The notes beneath the pieces are model-generated. The model did not search any database, was not told the origin of the DNA, and saw only the letters and a list, made by a program, of their open reading frames with translations. A stretch of DNA of 64,000 nucleotides from Burkholderia oklahomensis C6786 (GTDB lineage Bacteria > Pseudomonadota > Gammaproteobacteria > Burkholderiales > Burkholderiaceae): contig NZ_CP009556.1 in the NCBI RefSeq assembly GCF_000959365.1, positions 2,728,001 through 2,792,000 of the forward strand. The letters are read 5' to 3'. Shown piece after piece: positions 1 through 8,364 of this stretch. A program made the translations under genes and the position numbers. Positions within the stretch are counted from its first letter, which is position 1. The number at the start of each line of letters is the position of its first letter.

Positions 1-902
1 TTCCAGCCGGCGCGCTCCATCGCGGCCGTCAGGTTCGGAAATTCGCCGATCGTGCGGATTCCTTCCGGGTTCACGACCTTGCCGAAATTCGTGAGCCGGC
101 GATAGCGGCCCTTGTCGTGCGTGAGCCAGTCGAAGAAGTCGACGCTGAAGCCTTGCGTGAAATCGGTGCCGATGCCGACCGCGTCCTCGCCGATCAGGTT
201 CACGACGTAATCGATCGCTTCGATGTAGTCGTCGATCGTCGCGTCGATCCCGCGCTTCAGGAACGGCGCGAACATCGTCACGCCGACGAAGCCGCCCGCA
301 TCGGCGATCTCCTTCAGCTGCGCGTCGCTCTTGTTGCGCGGATGCTCTTTCAGGCCGGACGGCAAACAGTGCGAATAGCAGACGGGCTTCTTCGAGAACG
401 CGATCGCTTCCGACGACGTGTTGCCGCCGACATGCGACAGATCGACCATGATCCCAACGCGGTTCATCTCGGTGATCACTTCGCGGCCGAAGTCCGACAG
501 GCCGCCGTCGCGCTCGTAGCAGCCGGTGCCGACGAGGTTCTGCGTGTTGTAGCAGAGCTGGACGACGCGCACGCCCATGTCGGCGAACGCCTCGACATAG
601 CCGAGGTTGTCCTCGAACGCATGCGCGTTCTGGAAGCCGAGGATCACGCCCGTCTTGCCTTCCTGCTTCGCACGGTGGATGTCGTCGGTCGTGCGCACGA
701 GCGTCAGCAACTCGCCGTTGTCGCGGATCTGCTTCTTCATCAGCGCGATGTTGTCGACCGTCTTCGTGAAGTTCTCCCACACGGACACCGTGCAGTTCGC
801 GGCCGTCACGCCGCCTTGATGCATGTCTTCGAACACCGAGCGTTCGAACTTCGAAATGTTCAGGCCATCGATGATGATGCTGTCCTGATGCAGCGTGCTC
901 AT
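1..902 (-). CDS. Membrane dipeptidase family protein of betaine-catabolism type (3' end cut by window)
   Basis: About 300 N-terminal residues are present; the C-terminus lies beyond position 1. The start ATG at 902 follows a GGAG ribosome site. The translation opens MSTLHQDSIIIDGLNISKFE and contains the metallopeptidase M19 signatures DLSHVGGNT and SHCLPSGLKEHPRN, which carry metal-ligand histidines, and later GIGTDFTQGF. M19 enzymes are zinc dipeptidases. The next gene on the same strand is glyA, and gbdR and fdhA are nearby. In pseudomonads and Burkholderia a dipeptidase of this kind sits in the glycine-betaine/dimethylglycine/sarcosine catabolic region, although its true substrate there is unclear. 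It is probably co-transcribed with glyA, with a 54-bp gap. The family is secure; the pathway role is inferred from context. Confidence 0.85.
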   Translation of the reverse strand, partial: MSTLHQDSIIIDGLNISKFERSVFEDMHQGGVTAANCTVSVWENFTKTVDNIALMKKQIRDNGELLTLVRTTDDIHRAKQEGKTGVILGFQNAHAFEDNLGYVEAFADMGVRVVQLCYNTQNLVGTGCYERDGGLSDFGREVITEMNRVGIMVDLSHVGGNTSSEAIAFSKKPVCYSHCLPSGLKEHPRNKSDAQLKEIADAGGFVGVTMFAPFLKRGIDATIDDYIEAIDYVVNLIGEDAVGIGTDFTQGFSVDFFDWLTHDKGRYRRLTNFGKVVNPEGIRTIGEFPNLTAAMERAGW

Positions 903-956
903 GGATTCTCCAGTCTGGTCTGCGCGTTGGTCGGTCGTCGTGCTGATGCGCGGCGC

Positions 957-2231
957 TCAGTAAATCGGGAAGCGCTCGCAGAGCGCGAAGATCTCGCGGC
1001 GCACGCGCTGTTCGGTCGCGCGGTCGCCTTCCGGGTTCGCGCGCAGCGCGTCGAACACCTCGAGAATCAGCCGGCCGACCTCGCGGAACTCCGCGACGCC
1101 GAAGCCGCGCGTCGTGCCGGCCGGCGTGCCGAGGCGGATGCCCGACGTGACCGTCGGCTTCTCGGTGTCGAACGGGATGCCGTTCTTGTTGCACGTGATG
1201 CCCGCCCGCTCGAGCGCCTGCTCGACCTGCGCGCCCTTCAGGCCCTTCGGACGCAGATCGACGAGCAGCAGATGGTTGTCGGTGCCGCCCGTCACGAGAT
1301 CGACGCCGCCCGCCTTCAGCACTTCGCCGAGCGCCTGCGCGTTCGCGAGCACGTTGTCGATGTAGGTCTTGAAGTCGCCGGCCAGCACCTCGCCGAACGC
1401 GACCGCCTTGCCGGCGATCACGTGCATCAGCGGGCCGCCCTGCAGGCCGGGGAACACCGCCGAGTTGATCTTCTTCGCGATGTCTTCGTCGTTCGTCAGC
1501 ACGAAGCCGCCGCGCGGGCCGCGCAGCGTCTTGTGCGTCGTCGACGTGACGACGTGCGCGTGCTCGACCGGATTCGCGTGGCGGCCCGCGGCGATCACGC
1601 CGGCGATGTGCGCCATGTCGACCATCAGCTTCGCGCCGACCGAATCGGCGATCGCGCGAAAGCGTGCGAAGTCGAGCTTGCGCGGATACGCGGAGAAGCC
1701 CGCGATGATGAGGCTCGGCTTGTGCTGCTGCGCGAGCTCCTCGACCTGGTCGTAATCGATCAGCATCGTGTCGCGGTTCACGCCGTACTGGACCGCGTTG
1801 AACCACTTGCCGGACAGCGCCGGCTTCGCGCCGTGCGTGAGGTGCCCGCCCGCGTCGAGCGACATGCCGAGCACCGTGTCGCCCGGCTTCGCGAGCGCGA
1901 GCATCACCGAGCCGTTCGCCTGCGCGCCGGAGTGCGGCTGTACGTTCGCATAGCCGGCGTTGAAGATCCGCTTGACGCGATCGATCGCGAGCGCCTCGAC
2001 TTCGTCCGCGAATTCGCAGCCGCCGTAGTAGCGCTTGCCCGGATAGCCTTCCGCATACTTGTTCGTCAGCACCGAGCCCTGCGCCTCGAGCACCGCGCGC
2101 GACACGATGTTCTCCGACGCGATCAGCTCGACCTGCGACTGCTGCCGTTCGAGTTCCTTGAGGATCGCGCCGCGCACGGACGCGTCACGCTCGGCGAGCG
2201 ATTGCGAGAAGAAAGGATTGGCGTTCGACAT
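957..2231 (-). CDS. glyA: Serine hydroxymethyltransferase
   Basis: PLP enzyme of 424 residues, the usual SHMT length. It interconverts serine and glycine with tetrahydrofolate/methylene-tetrahydrofolate in the cytosol. The N-terminus [20 protein letters not shown], the motif [12 protein letters not shown], the substrate-binding [15 protein letters not shown] and the PLP-lysine motif [14 protein letters not shown] are all visible. Start chosen: ATG at 2231 (MSNANPFF). A longer reading from 2246 adds five Arg/Pro-rich residues and is unlikely. It lies directly upstream of the dipeptidase and divergent from gbdR. In this setting it is probably the catabolic isozyme that uses glycine and the one-carbon unit released by sarcosine oxidation, distinct from a housekeeping glyA elsewhere. 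Confidence 0.95.
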   Translation of the reverse strand: MSNANPFFSQSLAERDASVRGAILKELERQQSQVELIASENIVSRAVLEAQGSVLTNKYAEGYPGKRYYGGCEFADEVEALAIDRVKRIFNAGYANVQPHSGAQANGSVMLALAKPGDTVLGMSLDAGGHLTHGAKPALSGKWFNAVQYGVNRDTMLIDYDQVEELAQQHKPSLIIAGFSAYPRKLDFARFRAIADSVGAKLMVDMAHIAGVIAAGRHANPVEHAHVVTSTTHKTLRGPRGGFVLTNDEDIAKKINSAVFPGLQGGPLMHVIAGKAVAFGEVLAGDFKTYIDNVLANAQALGEVLKAGGVDLVTGGTDNHLLLVDLRPKGLKGAQVEQALERAGITCNKNGIPFDTEKPTVTSGIRLGTPAGTTRGFGVAEFREVGRLILEVFDALRANPEGDRATEQRVRREIFALCERFPIY

Positions 2232-2665
2232 AGGGCGTCTCGTCACTGGATTTTGAGGGGCTCCGGGGCAGGCTCGAAGGCCCGTCGCACGGCGTTTTGG
2301 CGTCCCGCCGCAGCGGCTGCCGACGGCTCTATTCTTGTCGTTCGGATTTTTCGCCGATTGATGAATTCAGACGCTTTCTTTCCCTTTTCCGACATGCTCG
2401 TCACTTTTGAACAAGTGACCGATCGTGCGTTTTCTGCGCCGGCTGTCCCCGGCTCCCGCACGCCGTCCGGCACTGGCGAGGTGCCGCCGCTGCACTCGCG
2501 CTGCGCAGCCGCTCCCGGTTACGGTGCGGTGCAGCGAAACGCGGCAGACAGGCAATCGCGCCGATCTAGGGTTTAGCCGTATGGCACGCTTGTTGCGCTC
2601 GATTTCACAATACGCAAGCCAAGCGCCCCGGCTGCATCAAGACCAGATTCAAGGAACGCCTCCCC
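2232..2665. promoter_or_regulatory. Divergent control region between glyA and gbdR, with a 7-bp inverted repeat
   Basis: This 434-bp gap must hold the promoters of the leftward glyA-dipeptidase unit and the rightward gbdR gene. A perfect inverted repeat, GTCACTT-N6-AAGTGAC, lies at 2400-2419 in a short AT-richer stretch (about 2330-2420). It is a reasonable activator or repressor site, and the GbdR-like protein is the obvious candidate, but no consensus was matched. Reading frames through the region are arginine-rich and look like GC-driven shadows. Confidence 0.4.
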
Positions 2666-3691
2666 ATGTCGCCCGACCGCACCGTGTCGCTGTCTCACTT
2701 CGCGTTCATGCCGCTGCCCAATTTCACGATGATCGCGTTCACCAATGCGATCGAAGTGCTCAGGATGGCCAACTACCTGAGCGGGCAGCCGCTGTACCGC
2801 TGGTCGATCATCAGCCCGGAGGGCGGTCTGGTCACGGCGAGCAACGGGCTTTCGGTCGATACCGGTCCGGCCGACTGCGTCGGTCAGCCGGACATCGTGT
2901 TCGTCTGCGGCGGCATCGACGTGCAGCGCGCGACGCAGCCCGAGCATCTCGCGACGCTGCGCCGCTTCGCGCGCGCGGGCGTCGCGCTCGGCAGCCTGTG
3001 CACGGGCACCTACGCGCTCGCGAAGGCGGGCCTCCTCGCCGGCTATGCGTGCGCGATCCATTGGGAAAATCTTTCAGCGCTGAAGGAAGAATTTCCGGAC
3101 ACCCGGTTCCTGAAGGAACTGTTCGTGATCGACCGCGACCGCGTGACGTGCACGGGCGGCGTCGCGCCGCTCGACATGGTGCTGAACCTGATCGCCGCGC
3201 GGATCGGCACCGCGCGCGTCACGCAGATCGCCGAGCAGTTCATCGTCGAGCACGTGCGCGACACGAGCGCGCAGCAGCGCATGCCGCTCGTCGCGCGGCT
3301 CGGCTCCGCGAACAAGTCGCTGTTCGAAGTGATTTCGCTGATGGAGAACAACATCGAGGAGCCGCTGTCGCGCGAAGAGCTCGCGCGGCTCGCGAACATG
3401 TCGCAGCGGCAGTTGCAGCGCCTCTTTCGCGAGCATCTCGGGATGACGCCGACGCATTACTACCTGACGCTGCGCCTGCGCCGCGCGCGCGAGCTGCTGC
3501 TGCAGACCGACATGTCGATCATGCACATCACGATGGCGTGCGGCTTCCAGTCCGCGTGCCACTTCAGCAAGAGCTATCGCGACGCGTTCGGCACCGCGCC
3601 GACGCGCGAGCGCCGCAAGCAGGTTGCGCCGCTGGCGCAATCCGCGATGGCGAGCGGCGCGCCCGTGCCGTCGATGTTGCTGCACGCCTGA
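2666..3691 (+). CDS. gbdR: GlxA-family AraC transcriptional activator, GbdR-like
   Basis: A 341-residue protein with an N-terminal DJ-1/PfpI-like domain (about residues 10-190; 'GSLCTGTYALAKAGLL') and a C-terminal AraC double helix-turn-helix ('LARLANMSQRQLQRLFREHL' and 'IMHITMACGFQSACHFSKSY', about residues 235-320). GbdR activates glycine-betaine and dimethylglycine catabolism genes in Pseudomonas and relatives. The assignment rests on architecture, on the N-terminus LSHFAFMPLPNFTMIAF, and on neighbours glyA, dipeptidase and fdhA. The DJ-1-like domain is expected to sense a small ligand rather than act as an enzyme. The ATG at 2666 follows an AAGGAA-like site. A bidirectional terminator follows the gene, separating it from convergent fdhA. 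Confidence 0.85.
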   Translation: MSPDRTVSLSHFAFMPLPNFTMIAFTNAIEVLRMANYLSGQPLYRWSIISPEGGLVTASNGLSVDTGPADCVGQPDIVFVCGGIDVQRATQPEHLATLRRFARAGVALGSLCTGTYALAKAGLLAGYACAIHWENLSALKEEFPDTRFLKELFVIDRDRVTCTGGVAPLDMVLNLIAARIGTARVTQIAEQFIVEHVRDTSAQQRMPLVARLGSANKSLFEVISLMENNIEEPLSREELARLANMSQRQLQRLFREHLGMTPTHYYLTLRLRRARELLLQTDMSIMHITMACGFQSACHFSKSYRDAFGTAPTRERRKQVAPLAQSAMASGAPVPSMLLHA

Positions 3692-3749
3692 GCATAGTCG
3701 CGGCGCGCGTCGCCGGCATCGCTTCGCCGAACTTCGGAACCCGAAACGA

Positions 3750-3782
3750 ACGGCCCGCCGGTTTTCCAGACCGGCGGGCCGT
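3750..3782. terminator. Bidirectional terminator between gbdR and fdhA
   Basis: Perfect 13-bp inverted repeat (ACGGCCCGCCGGT at 3750-3762, its complement at 3770-3782) with a 7-nt loop. It sits between the convergent ends of gbdR and fdhA. The strong GC stem and position support a terminator for one or both genes, although the flanking T-tract is short. Confidence 0.8.
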
Positions 3783-3827
3783 GCTTCAGCCGGGCGCGGC
3801 ATCGATCGTGCCGCGCCTGCGCGTGCG

Positions 3828-5027
3828 TCACGCGGCGTTCAGCATCCCGTGCGGATCGATGACGAATTTGCGCGGCGCGCCGCCGTCGAACTTCTTGTAG
3901 CCTTCCGGCGCCTGGTCGAGCGAGATCACCGACACGTTGACGATCTTCGCGATCGGCAGCCGGTCGAACAGGATCGCCTGCATCAGGTTGCGGTTGTATT
4001 TCAGTACCGGCGTCTGGCCCGTGAAGAACGAATGCGACTTCGCCCAGCCGAGGCCGAAGCGGATGCTGAGGCTGCCGTGCTGCGCGGCGACGTCCTTCGC
4101 GCCCGGATCGTCGGTCACGTACAGGCCCGGGATGCCGATCGCGCCGGCCGGCCGCGTGATTTCCATCAGCGAGTTGAGCACCGTCGCGGGCGCCTCTTCC
4201 GCGTGGCCCGACGCGCCGTGGCCGTGCGCCTCGAAGCCGACGCAGTCGACCGCGCAGTCGATCTCCGGCTTGCCGAGGATCTGCTCGATCTGCTCGCCGA
4301 GCGACGCGTCCTTCGACAGGTCGACGACTTCGAAACCCATCGCCTTCGCATGCGCGAGACGCTCGGCGTTCATGTCGCCGACGATCGTGCAGGCCGCGCC
4401 GAGCAGGCGCGCCGACGCGGCGGCCGCCATCCCGACCGGGCCCGCGCCCGCGACGTAGACGGTCGAGCCGGGCTTCACGCCGGCCGACACCGCGCCGTGA
4501 TAGCCCGTCGGCAGGATGTCGGACAGGCACGTGAGATCGCGGATCTTCGCCATCGCCTGATCGCGGTCGGGGAACTTCAGCAGGTTGAAGTCGGCGTATG
4601 GAACGAGCACGTATTCGGCCTGGCCGCCGATCCAGCCGCCCATGTCGACGTAGCCGTACGCGCCGCCCGCGCGCGACGGATTCACGTTCAGGCACACGCC
4701 CGTGTGCTGCTCCTTGCACATCGCGCAGCGGCCGCACGCGACGTTGAACGGCACCGACACGAGATCGCCGATCTTCAGCGTCTCGACGTCGCGGCCGACC
4801 TCGATCACCTCGCCCGTGATCTCGTGACCGAGCACGAGCCCGACGGGCGCCGTCGTGCGGCCGCGCACCATGTGCTGATCGGAGCCGCAGATATTCGTGC
4901 TGACCACCTTCAAGATCACGCCGTGGCCGATCGCGCGGCCGCTCGGATCGACCATCTTCGGATAGTCGATCTTCTGCACCTCGACCTTGCCCGGTCCCTG
5001 ATACACGACACCTCGGTTGCTGCTCAT
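3828..5027 (-). CDS. fdhA: Glutathione-independent, zinc-dependent formaldehyde dehydrogenase
   Basis: A 399-residue medium-chain dehydrogenase, the same length as Pseudomonas FdhA. It oxidises formaldehyde to formate with NAD without glutathione. Visible features are the catalytic zinc site NICGSDQHM and GHEITGEVIE, a structural zinc cluster CGRCAMCKEQHTGVC, and the Rossmann motif GAGPVGMAAA. Start chosen: ATG at 5027 (MSSNRGVVYQGPGKVEV) after a GGAGACAAT ribosome site. The open frame continues upstream through the minisatellite, but that extension is repeat-encoded Arg/Leu/His and is rejected. Formaldehyde is released by dimethylglycine and sarcosine oxidation, so this gene completes the one-carbon logic of glyA and gbdR. 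Confidence 0.93.
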   Translation of the reverse strand: MSSNRGVVYQGPGKVEVQKIDYPKMVDPSGRAIGHGVILKVVSTNICGSDQHMVRGRTTAPVGLVLGHEITGEVIEVGRDVETLKIGDLVSVPFNVACGRCAMCKEQHTGVCLNVNPSRAGGAYGYVDMGGWIGGQAEYVLVPYADFNLLKFPDRDQAMAKIRDLTCLSDILPTGYHGAVSAGVKPGSTVYVAGAGPVGMAAAASARLLGAACTIVGDMNAERLAHAKAMGFEVVDLSKDASLGEQIEQILGKPEIDCAVDCVGFEAHGHGASGHAEEAPATVLNSLMEITRPAGAIGIPGLYVTDDPGAKDVAAQHGSLSIRFGLGWAKSHSFFTGQTPVLKYNRNLMQAILFDRLPIAKIVNVSVISLDQAPEGYKKFDGGAPRKFVIDPHGMLNAA

Positions 5028-5191
5028 CGCATTGTCTCCATGTCTCGTTGGCGGTGCGCCGCGCGTCGCCCGGCCCGCGCGTTCGGGCGCATCGGACGGG
5101 CTTGCAGCGAGCTTTTCGAGGGTAGTCCGCGAGCCGGGGGGCCGAGCGTCCAAAAACCGACATCGGCTTGACTGCGGCCGACATCGGACGA

Positions 5192-5365
5192 GACGGCGAC
5201 GGTGGAGACGGTGGAGACGGTGGAGACGGTGGAGACGGTGGAGACGGTGGAGACGGTGGAGACGGCGGAGACGGCGGAGACGGCGGCGACGGCGGCGACG
5301 GTGGAGACGGTGGAGACGGTGGAGACGGCGGAGACGGCGGAGACGGCGGCGATGGCGATGGCGAT
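5192..5365. repeat. 9-bp GGTGGAGAC-type minisatellite
   Basis: About 17-18 head-to-tail copies of a 9-bp unit (GGTGGAGAC, with GGCGGAGAC and GGCGGCGAC variants), grading into a 6-bp GGCGAT run at the right end. Because the unit length is divisible by three and lacks stops, several frames stay open and give spurious Glu-Thr-Val, Gly-Asp-Gly and Leu-His-Arg peptides. It lies about 165 bp upstream of the fdhA start, between it and the convergent end of the LacI-type gene. The G-runs every few bases on one strand could allow two-tetrad quadruplex structure. Such arrays commonly vary in copy number among Burkholderia strains. Confidence 0.95.
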
Positions 5366-5465
5366 CGGCGCAGCATGGCGTGGCGCGCACACGGCGTCGC
5401 GCAACCCGGCGCGTCGCCACGCGTCGCGTCGCCGCGCCTCGCCCCCGTCGCGCGTCAGGCGCGCA

Positions 5466-6482
5466 TCAACCGCGCACCGGCCCGTCGGTATCGCCCGGCT
5501 CGACGACAGGCGACGCGAGCCGATGCGCGACGTCGGCCGGATCCGCGATGACGCCGAGCATCAGCTCGGCGATCGCCCGGCCGGACGCGTGCCCGGTCGG
5601 CTGCAGCACCGCGGTCGCCTTGTGCGGAAACGAGATGTCGCGCGATACGCCGTCGTAGACGATCAGCGACACGTCGTCGACGAAGCGCTTGCCGCTCTCG
5701 ACGATCGCCCTGAACACGCCCGCGCCGGCGATGTTGTTGTCGACGACGAGCGCGGTCGGCGGATGCGGGAGCGCGAGCAGCGCCCGCGCCGCGTCGTAGC
5801 CGCCGTCGCGCGTGAACGCGCATTCGCGAATCAACGCGGCGTCGGGCTCGAAACCCGCGTCGCGCAGCGCGCGCTCGAAACCCGCGCGGCGCTGCGCGGC
5901 AAAGTTCAGTGTCTGCGGCGCACAGACGAGCGCGATGCGCCGATGCCCGAACGCGATCAGCCGCTGCGCGGCCGCGTGCGCGCCCGCCTCGTTGTCGAAA
6001 TCGAACCATGCATACGGCTTCGCGCTGACGGTCCGGCCGTATGCGACGAACGGAAATTCGCGTTCCTGAAGAAAACCGATCCGCGAGTCGTCGACGAGCG
6101 TGCGCGCGACGATCAGCCCATCGACGAGCCTGCCGTCGACGAGCCGCCGATACGTGTCGAGCTCCGCGTTCGGTCTCGCGGACACGATGAAGAAATCGCG
6201 GCCGCTGTCGCCGAGGCGCTCCGTGATGCCCGCGACGACCTCGGCGAAGCGCGGGTCGCCGAGGTCGCCCGCGCCGAACGGATAGACGATGCCGACCGCG
6301 TCCGCGCGCCCGGTCGCGAGACGGCGCGCGGTCGGATCGGCCGCATAGCCGAGTTCGCGCGCCGCTTTCGTCACGCGCTCGCGGGTCGCCTCGCTGACGT
6401 CGTCGTAGCCGTTCAGCGCGCGGCTCACCGTCGTGCGCGACAAGCCGAGCGCCTCCGACAGCGCCTTCAGATTCACTTTCAC
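5466..6482 (-). CDS. LacI-family transcriptional regulator of the fructan genes
   Basis: Protein of about 338 residues with an N-terminal LacI helix-turn-helix (NLKALSEALGLSRTTVSRAL), followed by a hinge and a periplasmic-binding-protein-like sensor domain (AVGIVYPFGAGDLG onward). The preferred start is GTG at 6482, just before the helix-turn-helix and with an AGGTGAG ribosome site. An ATG at 6563 would add 27 residues of non-family sequence. The gene is divergent from the levansucrase gene, whose promoter carries two near-perfect palindromes of LacI type, so it very probably represses levansucrase and perhaps itself. The effector is likely a sugar such as sucrose or fructose, but this cannot be read from the sequence. 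Confidence 0.88.
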   Translation of the reverse strand: MKVNLKALSEALGLSRTTVSRALNGYDDVSEATRERVTKAARELGYAADPTARRLATGRADAVGIVYPFGAGDLGDPRFAEVVAGITERLGDSGRDFFIVSARPNAELDTYRRLVDGRLVDGLIVARTLVDDSRIGFLQEREFPFVAYGRTVSAKPYAWFDFDNEAGAHAAAQRLIAFGHRRIALVCAPQTLNFAAQRRAGFERALRDAGFEPDAALIRECAFTRDGGYDAARALLALPHPPTALVVDNNIAGAGVFRAIVESGKRFVDDVSLIVYDGVSRDISFPHKATAVLQPTGHASGRAIAELMLGVIADPADVAHRLASPVVEPGDTDGPVRG

Positions 6483-6574
6483 GATCTCACCTCGAACGGT
6501 CTCCCTGCGTTCGGCCGGCAACCGCGCCGGCCATTGTTTCTCAATCGTGGGGCATTGCGTCAAATAAATTACTT

Positions 6575-6617
6575 TTGACGACCAAACCGGTTTGGACTAG
6601 CATCCAAACCGGTTTTG
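6575..6617 (+). promoter_or_regulatory. Levansucrase promoter with two LacI-type operators
   Basis: A candidate -35 TTGACG (6575-6580) and -10 TAGCAT (6598-6603) are 17 bp apart. The palindrome CCAAACCGGTTTGG (6582-6595) fills the spacer. A second copy, CCAAACCGGTTTTG (6604-6617), begins right after the -10 box. Both share the core AAACCGGTTT with the central CG typical of LacI-family operators. Their centres are 22 bp apart, about two helical turns, so two repressor dimers could bind the same face. The layout predicts strong repression by the divergent LacI-family protein. Confidence 0.8.
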
Positions 6618-6670
6618 ATATCCAGCCACAGCAAGTTTCTATCACAAACTTACTGATTCATAACATCCAT

Positions 6671-8233
6671 ATGACACATTCCTCACAGCCCTCGTTCCGT
6701 CGACGCAAACGTTTGGCGCTGTCCGCGGCGCTCGCCGCGACAGCGTGCGCATCCGCACACGCGCAGAGCTACGGCGCCGGCCCCGCGCCGACACCGCACA
6801 CGCAGCAGGCTTACGACCCCGAAAGCAGCTTCACGATGCGCTGGACGCGCGCCGACATGCGCCAGATCGTCAAGCAGTCGCATACCGCGGGCGCCGACAA
6901 GAATTCGCTGCCGCTCGCGCTGACGATGCCTGACATCCCGCAGAACTTCCCGCTGATCAATTCGAACGTGTGGGTGTGGGACACGTGGCCGCTCGCCGAC
7001 GTGCGCGCGAACCAGTTGAGCTACAAGGGCTGGGAAGTGATCTTCTCGCTGACGGCCGACCCGCACGCGGGCTACACGTTCGACGACCGCCACGTGCATG
7101 CGCGCATCGGCTTCTTCTATCGCCGCGCGGGCATTCCGGCGTCGCAGCGCCCGGCGAACGGCGGCTGGACCTGGGGCGGCCACCTGTTCCCCGAAGGCGC
7201 GAGCGTGAAGGTGTTCGGCACCGCGCCGATGACGAACAACGCCGAGTGGTCGGGCTCCGCGCGACTCTCGCACGGCGACAACGTGAGCCTCTACTACACC
7301 GCGCTGTCGTTCAACCGCTCCGCGCCGGGCGGCGCCGACATCACACCGCCGATCGCGATCATCACGCGCGCGGACGGCCATATCCACGCGGACGACAAGC
7401 ATGTGTGGTTCTCGGGGTTCGACGATCACAAGGCGCTGCTGCAGCCCGACGGCAAGATGTACCAGACCGGTCAGCAGAACGACTACTACTCGTTCCGCGA
7501 TCCGTTCGTGTTCACCGACCCCGCGCATCCGGGCAAGACGTACATGGTGTTCGAAGGCAACACGGGCGGCCCGCGCGGCGCGCGCACCTGCACCGAAGCC
7601 GATCTCGGCTACGCGCCGAACGATCCGTATCGCGAGGATCTGAACGCGGTGATGAACATGGGCGCAGTGTATCAGAAGGCCAATGTCGGCCTCGCGATCG
7701 CGACGAACCCGCAACTGACCGAATGGAAGTTCCTGCCGCCGCTGCTGTCGGCGAACTGCGTCGACGATCAGACCGAGCGTCCGCAGATCTATCTGAAGGA
7801 CGGCAAGTACTATCTGTTCACGATCAGCCACCGGACGACGATGGCGGCGGGCGTCGACGGCCCGGACGGCGTGTACGGCTTCGTCGGCAACGGCATCCGC
7901 AGCGATTTCCAGCCGCTCAACGGCGGCAGCGGCCTCGTGCTCGGCAACCCGACCGACTTCTCCTCGCCCGCCGGCGCGCCGTACGCGCAGGACCCGAATC
8001 AGAATCCGCGCGCGTTCCAGTCGTACTCGCACTACGTGATGCCGGGCGGTCTCGTCGAGTCGTTCATCGATGCGATCGGCGCGCGTCGCGGCGGCACGCT
8101 CGCACCGACCGTCAAGGTCAACGTCAACGGCAAATCGACGTCGGTCGACCGTGCGTACGGCGCGGGCGGCCTCGGCGGCTACGGCGACATTTCCGCGAAC
8201 AAGCCGGCCGAAGGCGCAGGCCATAACGACTGA
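6671..8233 (+). CDS. sacB: Levansucrase (GH68), secreted
   Basis: A 520-residue glycoside hydrolase family 68 enzyme that splits sucrose and polymerises fructose to levan outside the cytoplasm. The catalytic features are the nucleophile in VWDTW (Asp104), the transition-state stabiliser in FRDPF (Asp277) and the acid/base in TERPQ (Glu369). The N-terminus has an RRRKR cluster and a hydrophobic run ending ASAHA, a cleavable signal of about 31 residues. The arginines make a Tat-like reading possible. Start chosen: ATG at 6671, because earlier in-frame codons fall inside the promoter and operators. It is followed after 131 bp by a GH32 levanase gene on the same strand, suggesting coordinated synthesis and degradation of fructan. 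Confidence 0.93.
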   Translation: MTHSSQPSFRRRKRLALSAALAATACASAHAQSYGAGPAPTPHTQQAYDPESSFTMRWTRADMRQIVKQSHTAGADKNSLPLALTMPDIPQNFPLINSNVWVWDTWPLADVRANQLSYKGWEVIFSLTADPHAGYTFDDRHVHARIGFFYRRAGIPASQRPANGGWTWGGHLFPEGASVKVFGTAPMTNNAEWSGSARLSHGDNVSLYYTALSFNRSAPGGADITPPIAIITRADGHIHADDKHVWFSGFDDHKALLQPDGKMYQTGQQNDYYSFRDPFVFTDPAHPGKTYMVFEGNTGGPRGARTCTEADLGYAPNDPYREDLNAVMNMGAVYQKANVGLAIATNPQLTEWKFLPPLLSANCVDDQTERPQIYLKDGKYYLFTISHRTTMAAGVDGPDGVYGFVGNGIRSDFQPLNGGSGLVLGNPTDFSSPAGAPYAQDPNQNPRAFQSYSHYVMPGGLVESFIDAIGARRGGTLAPTVKVNVNGKSTSVDRAYGAGGLGGYGDISANKPAEGAGHND

Positions 8234-8364
8234 CGCAGCGGCAGCGGGAAGCGGTCCGCCTGCTTTCCGGCGCGAGAGCGGGCGGGCCGCATGTTCGCCG
8301 CGCCCGGCCGTTCTCGCGCGCTGCGTCGCCGGCGCCAGTCAGGCAGTCAAGAAGGATTCCCCCG

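Noticed and set aside
117..2576. 819-codon plus-strand open frame antisense to the dipeptidase and glyA
   Set aside because: It is Arg/Ala/Val-rich with no family sequence and lies opposite two clear genes; such long antisense frames are expected at this GC content.
3828..5420. Formaldehyde dehydrogenase with a 131-residue N-terminal extension
   Set aside because: The extension is translated minisatellite; the family N-terminus begins at the ATG at 5027, which has a ribosome site.
5202..6578. Glu-Thr-Val / Gly-Asp-Gly repeat proteins encoded by the minisatellite
   Set aside because: The 9-bp unit keeps all frames open; flanking frame content is antisense to the LacI-family gene and no ribosome site or signal supports translation.
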